Shown here: piece by piece, positions 8,385 to 16,180 of the stretch | Layout of the letters: the number at the start of each line of letters is the position of its first letter | How positions within the stretch are numbered: position 1 is the first letter of the stretch | Assembly: GCA_963581225.1 (NCBI GenBank) | Contig: CAUZMW010000012.1 | Location: 1 to 34,565, forward strand | Length of the DNA stretch: 34,565 nt | Direction: 5' to 3' | Source of the DNA: SMWC01 sp963581225 | GTDB lineage: Bacteria; Pseudomonadota; Gammaproteobacteria; Steroidobacterales; Rariloculaceae | Notes under the pieces: model-generated | Told to the model about the DNA's origin: nothing | The model's input: the letters and a program-made list of their open reading frames with translations, nothing else | Databases searched by the model: none | Made by a program: the position numbers and the translations under genes

Positions 8385-8672
8385 GCCCGGCAGTCCCTGG
8401 GAGAACGGCTACAACGAAAGCTTCAACGGTAAACTACGCGATGAACTGCTCAACGGTGAAATCTTCTTCACGCTGAAAGAAGCCCAGGTACTCGTAGAGC
8501 AATGGCGTCGGCATTACAACACCATCAGACCACACAGTTCCCTAGGTTACAGGCCACCGGCTCCACAGACCATGCAACCACCGCTAAGTAGACTTGCCAT
8601 GCCTATCCCCATCACGACACAATGACCTCGGACTCTCTCATTTTAGGTGGTATCGCAATAGGGGGCAGGTCA
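8385..8672 (+). mobile_element. IS3-family insertion sequence remnant (3' end)
   Basis: The reading frame to 8625 gives the C-terminal part of an IS3-type OrfB: PGSPWENGYNESFNGKL with the last catalytic Glu of the DDE triad, then WRRHYNTIRPHSSLGYRPP. After the stop, the sequence runs to a terminal-repeat-like ggtggtatcgcaatag and gggggcaggtca ending at 8672, which I take as the right end. The first two DDE acidic residues, OrfA and the left terminal repeat are absent. An upstream in-frame ATG at 8326 encodes unrelated sequence joined near 8385. This is a dead fragment between avtA and the DNA glycosylase gene. Confidence 0.85.
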
Positions 8673-8810
8673 GTCGCGCCTCGGCTTTCTGGGCCTACGC
8701 TGTATCGGGATCGGTGCTGGACGCTGCGGTGGGTGGGCGCGGACCGAAGGCGCAGTCGCCGTGGAGGTACGCTCCTAAGGACTCGTCGCTGCGTGTACTA
8801 TCGCGCCCTG

Positions 8811-9440
8811 ATGGCCGAGAATTTCGAATTGACTGCGGTGACATTCCCGTCCCACGCTTACGCGCTGGCAGAGCGCTATCCCGAGCTGGATACGATTGTC
8901 GGGCGCTGGGGGCTACCCGAATTCTGGTGCCGAAAACCCGGAATCGACTCACTCGTGCTGATCATCCTCGAGCAGCAGATTTCGATCGCCGCGGCTCGCA
9001 GCATCTATCGGCGGTTAACGGCTGAACTCGGCAGCCTGTCGGCGCGTCGGATTCACGCCGCCGGAGCGGATAAGCTACGGACGCTCGGATTAACGAGCCA
9101 GAAATCCCGTTATTGTTATGAACTGGCGAACGCTATTGTGGAGCGACGGCTCTCGCTGAGCAGGCTGGCAACGATGAATGACCAGAACGCCACGGAAACG
9201 CTGATCGCGTTGCCCGGCATCGGACCCTGGAGCGCTGCAATTTATCTGATGTCCGCGTTAGGACGCATCGACGTTTGGCCTGCAGGCGACCTGGCGCTTC
9301 GTCATGGCGTTGCGGAAATTCTGCCGGGGGTCGACACGGAGTCTCTCGCTGACTCCGGTGATCGCTGGCAGCCACAGCGCGCCGTAGCGGCCCGACTTGT
9401 CTGGCATCACTATCGGAACAGGCGAAACAAAAAACCGTGA
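8811..9440 (+). CDS. DNA-3-methyladenine glycosylase, AlkA-like
   Basis: A 209-residue HhH-GPD superfamily base-excision enzyme that removes alkylated bases. The helix-hairpin-helix is LPGIGPWSA (134-142) and the catalytic Asp is D160 in WPAGDLAL. The region LVLIILEQQISIAAAR matches the conserved first helix. It lacks the N-terminal extra domain of E. coli AlkA, as in shorter bacterial homologues, and has no iron-sulfur cluster cysteines. The open frame continues upstream to 8622, into the IS end, but ATG 8811 is where similarity begins. Its stop overlaps the GTG of the pabB pseudogene, so the two were probably one operon. Confidence 0.87.
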   Translation: MAENFELTAVTFPSHAYALAERYPELDTIVGRWGLPEFWCRKPGIDSLVLIILEQQISIAAARSIYRRLTAELGSLSARRIHAAGADKLRTLGLTSQKSRYCYELANAIVERRLSLSRLATMNDQNATETLIALPGIGPWSAAIYLMSALGRIDVWPAGDLALRHGVAEILPGVDTESLADSGDRWQPQRAVAARLVWHHYRNRRNKKP

Positions 9441-10836
9441 CTCAGCCTCGACTAACCGAGCTCGACTACGTGGCGGATACGCCATCGCGATTTCGCTCGT
9501 TTACCGACGCGCCGTGGTGCGCACTGCTGGACAGTAGTCGTCGTGGTAGTAGCCAAGGCCGTTTCGACATGAACCCTACACGACGCTAACGACGCGGGGT
9601 GATGCGACCGAGATCGCGACAGGGAGTCACATTGAGCTGTCGTACGATCAGCCGCTGGAGATATTAAGACGCCAGTTGGGCGAACTCGTGCCAGCGGTCG
9701 ACGGGTTGCCGTTCAGTGGAGGTGCAATCGGCTTCTTTGGCTACGATCTCGGACGGAGATTCGAGCGGCTGCCGCGACTAGCTCAGCGAGATATCGAGAT
9801 GCCGGACGTGGCCGTCGGTCTCTACGATTGGGCGGTCGTCGTCGATCATCTGCGAGAGCGCGCCTGGCTGGTCGGCCAAGGCCGGGACGAGCGAACGTTT
9901 GGCGAGTGGCCCGAGTTACTCGAGCGCGTCTCGTGCCGGAGCCTCGACGCGCCCGGGTGAACGTTCGAGGTGCTATCGACCGTGACATCGAACTTCGATC
10001 GCGACAGCTACGAAGAAGCTTTCCGCCGGGTTCAAGAGCATATTCGAGCAGGAGACTGCTATCAGGTGAACCTCACGCAGCGTTTCAGTGCCAGAGTACA
10101 AGGCGATTCCTGGCAAGCCTACGAACGTCTTCGTGAGATCAATCCTGCGCCTTATTCCGCTTATCTTTCGACGCCTCACGGCGATCTTCTTTCTTCTTAT
10201 CCTGAGCGGGTTTTGAGTGTCAGCGGCGTGCGCGTGGAAACCAATCCCATCAAAGGAACACGTCCGCGTGCGCGCTCTCGACAGCGAGATGTGGCGCTCG
10301 CGAGTGAGCTTCGGGCTATCGGCAAAGATCGCGCCGAGAACGTGATGATCGTCGATCTGTTACGCAACGACCTTGGAAAGAGTTGTGTGCCTGGCTCCGT
10401 TATCGTCGCCGATCTTTTTAATATCGAAAGCTTCGCGAATGTTCATCATCTGGTGAGTACGGTCCGCGGAGAACTACCGGTGGACAAGCACGCCCTGGAT
10501 CTACTGCCGGATTGTTTCCCCGGTGGTTCGATTACAGGCGCGCCGAAAGTACGCGCGATGGAGATCATTGAATCGCTGGAGCCCCATCGTCTCAACGTCT
10601 ACTGCGGTTCGATCGGCTACGTCGGCTTCGACGGAAATCTAGACTCCAGCATCGCGGTTCGCACTTTGCTGCGGCACGGCGAGTAGCTTTACGCCTGGGC
10701 AGGCGGTGGAATCGTCGCCGATTCTGAAGTCGAGGCGGAGTATCAGGAAAGTCTGGACAAAGCGTCAAAGCTACTCGAACTCATGACGCACGGCCTGGCC
10801 CATGAGTCAGTCGGTGTGAGCGGCGGCCGGCAATAG
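9437..10836 (+). pseudogene. pabB: pabB, aminodeoxychorismate synthase component I, inactivated
   Basis: PabB with PabA makes 4-amino-4-deoxychorismate, the precursor of p-aminobenzoate for folate. From GTG 9437 the N-terminus reads normally to GRFD, then the frame is lost near 9571-9577 and continues as PYTTLTTRGDATEI in another frame. That frame meets a TGA at 9958-9960 and a TAG at 10684-10686, then carries on as LYAWAGGGIVADSEVEAEY to a final TAG at 10834. The chorismate-binding core is otherwise recognisable: AGDCYQVNLTQRF, NPIKGTRPR, LLRNDLGKSC and PGGSITGAPKVRAMEII. One frameshift plus two nonsense codons make this a clear pseudogene, not a sequencing slip. The last 30 bases overlap the convergent folKP gene. 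Confidence 0.92.
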
Positions 10837-12105
10837 TGGACCGTGGCGATCTCGATAAGCTGAGGTATGCAGCGGCACGTTGTGTATCCGAAGTATGTCG
10901 ACGCCCTGTTCACACAGCCGTAGCGATGCGTCGAGCGTGCTCAGATCCTTGTCGGTGTTGCCGCCACCGGGCAGAACTTTTAGAAACGATTTTCTAGAGT
11001 GGCCGACCAGGACGCGGCAACCATGCTGTCGGAAATCGCCGGCTCGGCTCAGGAGCTGTAGCGACTGAACATCGCTCTTGCCGAAACCGATACCCGGATC
11101 GAAGATAATGCGATTCAGGTTCAGGCCTGCCCGATCCCAGATCTCGAGGTGTTCAAGCAGCCAGTATTCGACTTCGCGATAGCTGTCGCAGTCCGCCGGT
11201 AGCTGCTGGAGCGGGTCCGCTGGCACACTCACGCTATGCATGGCGACCCAGTCGGCGCTACTGGTTTTGGCCAGCTCGATCATCTTCGGCGTCGTCAGGC
11301 CGCTAACGTCGTTGATGACGTCCACGCCAAGCGCCAGCGCTCGTCGAGCTGTATTCGCATGATAGGTATCGACACTGATTCGAGGTGCTAATGGAGTCGC
11401 ATCGCGGCGAGCGACGAGTTCTCTCAGTATGGGTTCGATGCGCTGCCACTCGGTCGCGGATGAGATCGGCTCGGCGCCGGGCCGAGTCGATTCTCCCCCT
11501 ACGTCGATGATATGCACACCGGCGTCGATCATCGCATCGAGGTGCGGCTCGATCCGGGACCACGTCTGGTGCGTGCCGCCGTCGGAGAACGAGTCCGGGG
11601 TTATATTCAGGATGCCCATCCACAACGGCAGGTGCTGTTGAAGTTCTCGGGACCAGTCCAGCAGTGTCTTGCTGCCCAGGCCGGGAATCGTCATGCGCGG
11701 CTCGAGCGCGATCAGCGGTGTTAGGACGAAGCTTCTCTCCTGCATTCGCGGATGTGGAATAGTCAGCCGCTCGGTATCAATCTGTTTCCGGCCCCACAAC
11801 AGGATGTCGATGTCGATGGGCCGCGGCGACCAGCGTGCCGCCTCCGTGCGGCCGAGCGTGGTCTGGATTTCTCTGATCCAATCGAAGAGGCTCTCAGGTT
11901 CCACCTCGGTTTCGCATTCGGCGACGAGATTCAAGAATGGCAGATTCCACTCAGCGGGGGCGTCGTCGGGCAGTAGCGCGGGGGATTCGACGACTGGCGA
12001 AATCCGCCGAATCATCAGCTCTTTCGAGCCCAACATTTCCAGGGCGCGGCTCAGGTTGTCGGCCCTGTGGCCGAGATTGGCTCCGAGTCCCAGATAGGTC
12101 TGCAT
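10807..12105 (-). CDS. folKP: Bifunctional HPPK-DHPS folate enzyme
   Basis: A 432-residue fusion of two consecutive folate enzymes. Residues 1 to about 155 are HPPK (FolK), which pyrophosphorylates hydroxymethyl-dihydropterin: MQTYLGLGANLG, the FLNL strand, and the Mg/ATP-binding RPIDIDILL at 95-103. Residues about 161-432 are DHPS (FolP), which joins that product to p-aminobenzoate: GILNITPDSFSDGG (164-177), DVGGESTRPGAEP (201-213) and VLVGHSRKSFL. The open frame reaches 12288, but a TATACT hexamer on the minus strand at 12160-12155 and the start of homology favour ATG 12105. FolK and FolP are usually separate; fusion is the rule in plants and protists and is known in a few bacteria such as Francisella. 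The neighbour supplying p-aminobenzoate, pabB, is dead. Confidence 0.92.
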   Translation of the reverse strand: MQTYLGLGANLGHRADNLSRALEMLGSKELMIRRISPVVESPALLPDDAPAEWNLPFLNLVAECETEVEPESLFDWIREIQTTLGRTEAARWSPRPIDIDILLWGRKQIDTERLTIPHPRMQERSFVLTPLIALEPRMTIPGLGSKTLLDWSRELQQHLPLWMGILNITPDSFSDGGTHQTWSRIEPHLDAMIDAGVHIIDVGGESTRPGAEPISSATEWQRIEPILRELVARRDATPLAPRISVDTYHANTARRALALGVDVINDVSGLTTPKMIELAKTSSADWVAMHSVSVPADPLQQLPADCDSYREVEYWLLEHLEIWDRAGLNLNRIIFDPGIGFGKSDVQSLQLLSRAGDFRQHGCRVLVGHSRKSFLKVLPGGGNTDKDLSTLDASLRLCEQGVDILRIHNVPLHTSAYRDRHGPLLPAAAHTD

Positions 12106-12249
12106 TCGAGTCGTCGAAAGTTCCGAAAGACGAACAATGGTCGCGGCAGGTAAGAGTATAACGGCAGCGAACATTGCCGATGGCGGCGTAAGTGTTCCGC
12201 GCTTACAATTCGATCGAACGTAACGATCACAAGAAGAAAGGGCATCACA

Positions 12250-13359
12250 ATGAAATCGCGTGCGGCGGTGGCCTGGGAAGCAGGACAACCGCTATCAATC
12301 GAAGAAGTAGACGTGGCCGGTCCGGGGGATGGGGAAGTGCTCGTACGTATAGTGGCGAGCGGGGTATGCCACACCGACGCCTTCACGCTGTCGGGTGAGG
12401 ATCCGGAGGGCGCTTTCCCGGTAATCCTCGGTCATGAGGGGGGTGGTGTCGTAGAAGAAATCGGCGCGGGTGTTCGCAGCGTCAAGCCGGGCGACCACGT
12501 CATACCGCTCTACACGCCGGAGTGCGGCGAGTGCGAGTTCTGCGTTTCCGGAAAGACCAATCTCTGCCAGGCTATCCGTGTGACGCAAGGGCAGGGCGTG
12601 ATGCCTGACGGTAAATCTCGTTTCTCCTGCGCCGGCAAAGATATTCTGCATTTCATGGGCACGTCGACGTTTTCTGAATACACGGTGTTACCGGAGATCG
12701 CCGTGGCCAAGGTTGCGCAGGAAGCACCTTTGGACAGCGTTTGCCTGCTGGGCTGCGGAATCACGACAGGAATTGGCGCGGTCCTCAATACCGCGAAGGT
12801 TGAGCCTGGTTCGACGGTAGCGGTCTTCGGCCTGGGCGGAGTTGGGTTGAGTGTTATTCAAGGCGCCGTCATGGCTAAGGCGGCTCGAATTCTCGCGATC
12901 GATATTAATGTCGACAAGGAAGAGATGGCGCGTCAACTGGGCGCGACCGATTTCGTCAATCCGAACGACTACGATGAGCCTATCCAAGAGGTGATCGTCG
13001 ATATGACGAATGGCGGCGTCGATTATTCGTTCGAAGCGGTCGGCAACGTGAATCTCATGCGCGCGGCGCTGGAATGCTGTCACAAGGGTTGGGGTGAATC
13101 TACGATCATTGGGGTGGCCGGCGCGGGGCAGGAGATCGGCACTCGGCCGTTCCAACTCGTCACCGGACGCGTCTGGCGCGGTAGCGCATTCGGTGGAGTG
13201 AAGGGTCGCAGCCAGCTACCCGGCATGGTGGAGCGGTATCTTGCCGGCGAGATCAAGGTCGATGAGATGATCACGCATACGATGGGCCTCGAGGACATCA
13301 ACAAGGCCTTCGATCTGATGCATGAAGGCGCAAGTATCCGTTCGGTGATCCACTTTTAG
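12250..13359 (+). CDS. frmA: S-(hydroxymethyl)glutathione dehydrogenase (class III ADH)
   Basis: A 369-residue zinc- and NAD-dependent class III alcohol dehydrogenase, which oxidises the glutathione adduct of formaldehyde to S-formylglutathione. Catalytic zinc ligands are the Cys in GVCHTDAF and the His in GHEGGG, with a later Cys in LGCGITTG. The structural zinc cysteines are CGECEFCVSGKTNLC. The NAD Rossmann motif is GLGGVGLSVIQGA. Length and end are normal. Start ATG 12250 is preceded by AAGAAAGGG, a good ribosome site. It is divergent from folKP. No S-formylglutathione hydrolase follows. With the formate dehydrogenase locus destroyed, formate made by formaldehyde detoxification would need another outlet. 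Confidence 0.95.
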   Translation: MKSRAAVAWEAGQPLSIEEVDVAGPGDGEVLVRIVASGVCHTDAFTLSGEDPEGAFPVILGHEGGGVVEEIGAGVRSVKPGDHVIPLYTPECGECEFCVSGKTNLCQAIRVTQGQGVMPDGKSRFSCAGKDILHFMGTSTFSEYTVLPEIAVAKVAQEAPLDSVCLLGCGITTGIGAVLNTAKVEPGSTVAVFGLGGVGLSVIQGAVMAKAARILAIDINVDKEEMARQLGATDFVNPNDYDEPIQEVIVDMTNGGVDYSFEAVGNVNLMRAALECCHKGWGESTIIGVAGAGQEIGTRPFQLVTGRVWRGSAFGGVKGRSQLPGMVERYLAGEIKVDEMITHTMGLEDINKAFDLMHEGASIRSVIHF

Positions 13360-13363
13360 GGGC

Positions 13364-13470
13364 CGCTACAGATACGGCTAATACGGGGACTGGTCTACCT
13401 AACTCACGAACCGTGTTGAGCTGCTGGATAGTTAGGTAGACCAGTCCCCGTATTAGCCGTATCTGTAGCG
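13364..13470. repeat. Perfect 41-bp inverted repeat, REP-like
   Basis: Arms 13364-13404 and 13430-13470 are exact reverse complements over 41 bases with a 25-base loop. The inner part carries atacggggactggtctacc, the same core as the hairpin at 4913-4961. The outer part (cgctacagatacggct) is unique in this window. It starts 5 bases after the frmA stop and ends 5 bases before the TonB receptor stop, so it fills the whole gap between convergent genes and probably acts as a two-way transcription stop. There is no T-run. The lack of any mismatch suggests recent insertion or active correction. Confidence 0.88.
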
Positions 13471-13475
13471 TGATA

Positions 13476-15566
13476 TCAGCGCAGGTCGAACCGCACCGAT
13501 ACACCGGCGTAGGCGTTGCGCTCCGGCCCGGGCTCGAAGTATCTGCCGCCGAATGCATTGATCCTGACGTTGGAGTTATAGGTTTCGTCGAACAGATTAT
13601 TGACGCCGATAAATGGTGAGAGAATCATCGAGCCGATAGCTCGCTCGAAGCCGAATCTCAGGTTCGCGATCGAGTACGCGTCGTTGGTCGCCGTGTTGGA
13701 GTTATTCGTGAACTGCTCATCGACGTAGAGCGCATCCAATGCGCCGTACCATCCCGATGGATGGTTGTAGATTGCCTCGCCGAACAGGACATTCTCGGCG
13801 GTTCCCGGAATCGTATTTCCTGAGAAGTCATTGCCGTTATCGTCGAGAAAAGTATCGAACTCGAAGTCTGAATAGGTATAGCTGATAGTTAGATTCAGCC
13901 GGTCCATTGGCGTCGATGCGAGAGCGAATTCCAGCCCGGCGCGACTCGATTCTCCCGCATTAGAGAAGAAGTCCCGGCCGGGGCTGCTCTGGAGCTCGAA
14001 GGGGATGAGTTCGTCGTCTACATCGATCTGAAAGATCGCCAGCTCGTAAGTGCTGCGCTCGCCCAAGGCTCCGCGTAGACCGACCTCGAAATTCGTCGCT
14101 GTTTGGGGTTCGAGCATCGTATTGAATCCGCCTGCACCGGACGGATTGGCAAGCTCTGTCGTCGTCGGCGTTTCGAATGAGGTCGAAATCGTACCGTAGA
14201 CGTTTAACGCCGGCGAGAGGTCCACGAGAATCCCGAGCATCGGACTCACATCGTCAAAAGTCAGCGAGCCGGAGTCATCGCCATCGCTGAGAAAGTGATC
14301 GTCGACGTCGAATTCCAGTTCGTCATAGCGAAGTCCGAAGGACACTTCGAGATTATCGTTCAATGTCAGTTCGTTTTGGACGAAAATCCCCTGGCTCGTG
14401 ACGTGCTCATTCTGATCGAACGTGAGTGCGCCGCGGTTGCCGAGGTCGTTGTCGAAGCGGCGCCGGTCATCGTCCTGGTCATCGAAGTCTACACCGACGA
14501 TCCACCGACTCGGCGTATTGCCCCACATGCCGTCGTAGCGATACGTGACACCGACGCCAGCGAAGAAGCGCTCCAGATCCACGGCGCCGCCACCAGTGAA
14601 CGGCAACTTATTGCGGAAATCGCGCGAAACGTAGTAGTTACGAGCCGTGATTTCGTGCCGCTCACCCAACGGTAACGTATAGACGAAACCGAGACGGGAC
14701 TGTTCGAGTGCCTCACCTGCATCGAACGCGACATTCCGGTCCCGTGCCGAGCGCGGATCTGCTTCGGCTTGCGCCGCGTTGATACCACCCGGGTCATTAG
14801 AGATGGGCTGGTCGGTAAAATTCACGACGGCCATGAAAGTGCTGTCAGCGCCCAGGTCGAAATTGAAACGGCCGGTAAATTGGGTGTTCTCCGCCTCGCT
14901 GTGGGCACGGTATCCGTCGAGTTCCGAATCGGAGAGACTGACGAAGTAACCCATCCGCTCGGTTCGGCCGCCTGCCTTCACTTGCAGCTTTCTGTAGTCG
15001 TAGTAGCCGACGGTAACTCTCGCATCGATCATCGGGGTTTCCGGCGCGCGTTCCGACGTGACGCTCACCACTCCCCCCGACGCGTTGCCGTAGAGCGAGG
15101 AGCTCGGTCCTCGTATGACCTCGATCTGACGGATTGTGCCAAGGTCGATGCTGTCGACCTGGCCCTGGCCGTCGGGTAGTGTTTCGGGAATTCCGTCGAC
15201 GAGAATTTTGATGCCGCGAATGCCGAAACTGGAGCGAGCACCGAATCCTCTGATGGCGATGCGCAGGTCCTGGGCGAAGTTGTAACGGTTCTGCATGAAT
15301 AAACCCGGGACACGGGTCAGCGCCTCGTCCAGGCCGAGCTGTTGTCGACCCAGCTGGATTTCATCCTGCGTTACGACACTGACAGCAGCCGGCACGCGGT
15401 CCAACGGCCGGCTTAGCCGGGTTGCCTCGACGATGATCTCTTCTAATTCCGCCGTACTCGTCTGGGCGCCTTCTTGCGCAATCAGCGTCCCCGGCAACAG
15501 TAGAGCGCCGAGCCAACAGGCAAGGTATCGCGTCGGACGGATAACCGTGCTTTTACCTAATTGCAT
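13476..15566 (-). CDS. TonB-dependent outer-membrane receptor
   Basis: A 696-residue outer-membrane transporter that takes up a ligand with energy from TonB. A signal peptide (LACWLGALLLPGTLIAQ) is followed by a TonB box-like EEIIVEA, a plug domain (VPAAVSVVTQDEI, GFGARSSFGIRGIKILVDG, IEVIRGPSSSLYGNASGGVV) and a long beta-barrel rich in alternating aromatic strands ending AYAGVSVRFDLR. I chose ATG 15566 because the signal peptide begins soon after it; the open frame starts at 15623. The domain layout is like FecA-type iron receptors, but no siderophore or iron gene is near, so the ligand is unknown. It is divergent from the small TonB-box protein at 15821. Confidence 0.9.
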   Translation of the reverse strand: MQLGKSTVIRPTRYLACWLGALLLPGTLIAQEGAQTSTAELEEIIVEATRLSRPLDRVPAAVSVVTQDEIQLGRQQLGLDEALTRVPGLFMQNRYNFAQDLRIAIRGFGARSSFGIRGIKILVDGIPETLPDGQGQVDSIDLGTIRQIEVIRGPSSSLYGNASGGVVSVTSERAPETPMIDARVTVGYYDYRKLQVKAGGRTERMGYFVSLSDSELDGYRAHSEAENTQFTGRFNFDLGADSTFMAVVNFTDQPISNDPGGINAAQAEADPRSARDRNVAFDAGEALEQSRLGFVYTLPLGERHEITARNYYVSRDFRNKLPFTGGGAVDLERFFAGVGVTYRYDGMWGNTPSRWIVGVDFDDQDDDRRRFDNDLGNRGALTFDQNEHVTSQGIFVQNELTLNDNLEVSFGLRYDELEFDVDDHFLSDGDDSGSLTFDDVSPMLGILVDLSPALNVYGTISTSFETPTTTELANPSGAGGFNTMLEPQTATNFEVGLRGALGERSTYELAIFQIDVDDELIPFELQSSPGRDFFSNAGESSRAGLEFALASTPMDRLNLTISYTYSDFEFDTFLDDNGNDFSGNTIPGTAENVLFGEAIYNHPSGWYGALDALYVDEQFTNNSNTATNDAYSIANLRFGFERAIGSMILSPFIGVNNLFDETYNSNVRINAFGGRYFEPGPERNAYAGVSVRFDLR

Positions 15567-15820
15567 ATCGAGGTCACAGTTTCGGGGACTCGTATCATGA
15601 CCGATACGACCACCGTGTCGCAACGAGTACAGTCCGGACCAATCTAGAATGGCGCTGTTCAGCCGTTCTCAGGCGCACCGCGGCTCCGCTCGGCCGTTCT
15701 CTTGTTATTTCTCCAGCTCCGCTTGGGACTTCTTCCGGCTTCTGGATAGATTCTTCGTAGACGAAACCGCTACTGTTGCGTTGTAGGGGGCAGGACTGAA
15801 TAAACACAGGATTTGAACCG

Positions 15821-16072
15821 ATGAATACCTTACGAGTACTAGCAGGTGTGGCATTGATGTTAACCGGTATGGCGACCGCCCACGCGACCGACGTCGCGCC
15901 GGCCTGGCGCAGCCCCGGCTTCGTCATGGAGGAGATCGTTGTCACGGCCGAGGCGCCTTCAAGCTATTGCATGGAGGAGATCGTGGTCACGGCGCGACTC
16001 GAAGATCTTCCGGCGCGGCTGGCGATGCGAACTCGATTCATTCGGAACATGCGGAACGTATTGCACTTCTAA
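15821..16072 (+). CDS. Small exported protein with two TonB-box-like motifs
   Basis: An 83-residue protein with a clear signal peptide (MNTLRVLAGVALMLTGMATA, cleavage near HA-TD) leaving about 60 residues. The mature part has MEEIVVTA twice, at residues 36-43 and 51-58, 15 residues apart. EEIVVTA is the TonB-box consensus of many outer-membrane receptors, but there is no plug or barrel. The DNA of the two copies (15926-15948 and 15971-15993) differs at one base, so the motif was duplicated recently or is kept uniform. The tail is basic (RTRFIRNMRNVLHF), and a single Cys50 lies between the motifs. The ribosome site is weak (CAGGA 13 bases upstream). A receptor gene is divergent and a terminator follows. 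The function is unknown; binding TonB in the periplasm is my inference. Confidence 0.68.
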   Translation: MNTLRVLAGVALMLTGMATAHATDVAPAWRSPGFVMEEIVVTAEAPSSYCMEEIVVTARLEDLPARLAMRTRFIRNMRNVLHF

Positions 16073-16094
16073 CTACGGCACGAATGCCCCCCCA

Positions 16095-16139
16095 GGGGAG
16101 GCTCTTGAGGCATCGCTTCGGGAGCTTCCCCGTTTTTTT
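16095..16139 (+). terminator. Rho-independent terminator after the TonB-box mini-gene
   Basis: ggggaggctc (16095-16104) pairs with gagcttcccc (16122-16131) with one G-T pair, followed by seven T at 16133-16139. It lies 23 bases after the small gene's stop and faces the convergent metalloprotease gene. A dedicated terminator supports the small ORF being a real transcription unit. Confidence 0.78.
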
Positions 16140-16180
16140 GTCCGCGATTCCGTGTTACTTCTCTACTTCTCGCTAACGCC

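Noticed and set aside
15785..15822. Sequence like the reverse of a tRNA 3' half (gcaggactgaa, aggatttgaacc)
   Set aside because: T-stem pairing fails at one position with a wobble at another, and no anticodon or acceptor arms are found. It is the leader of the small TonB-box gene.
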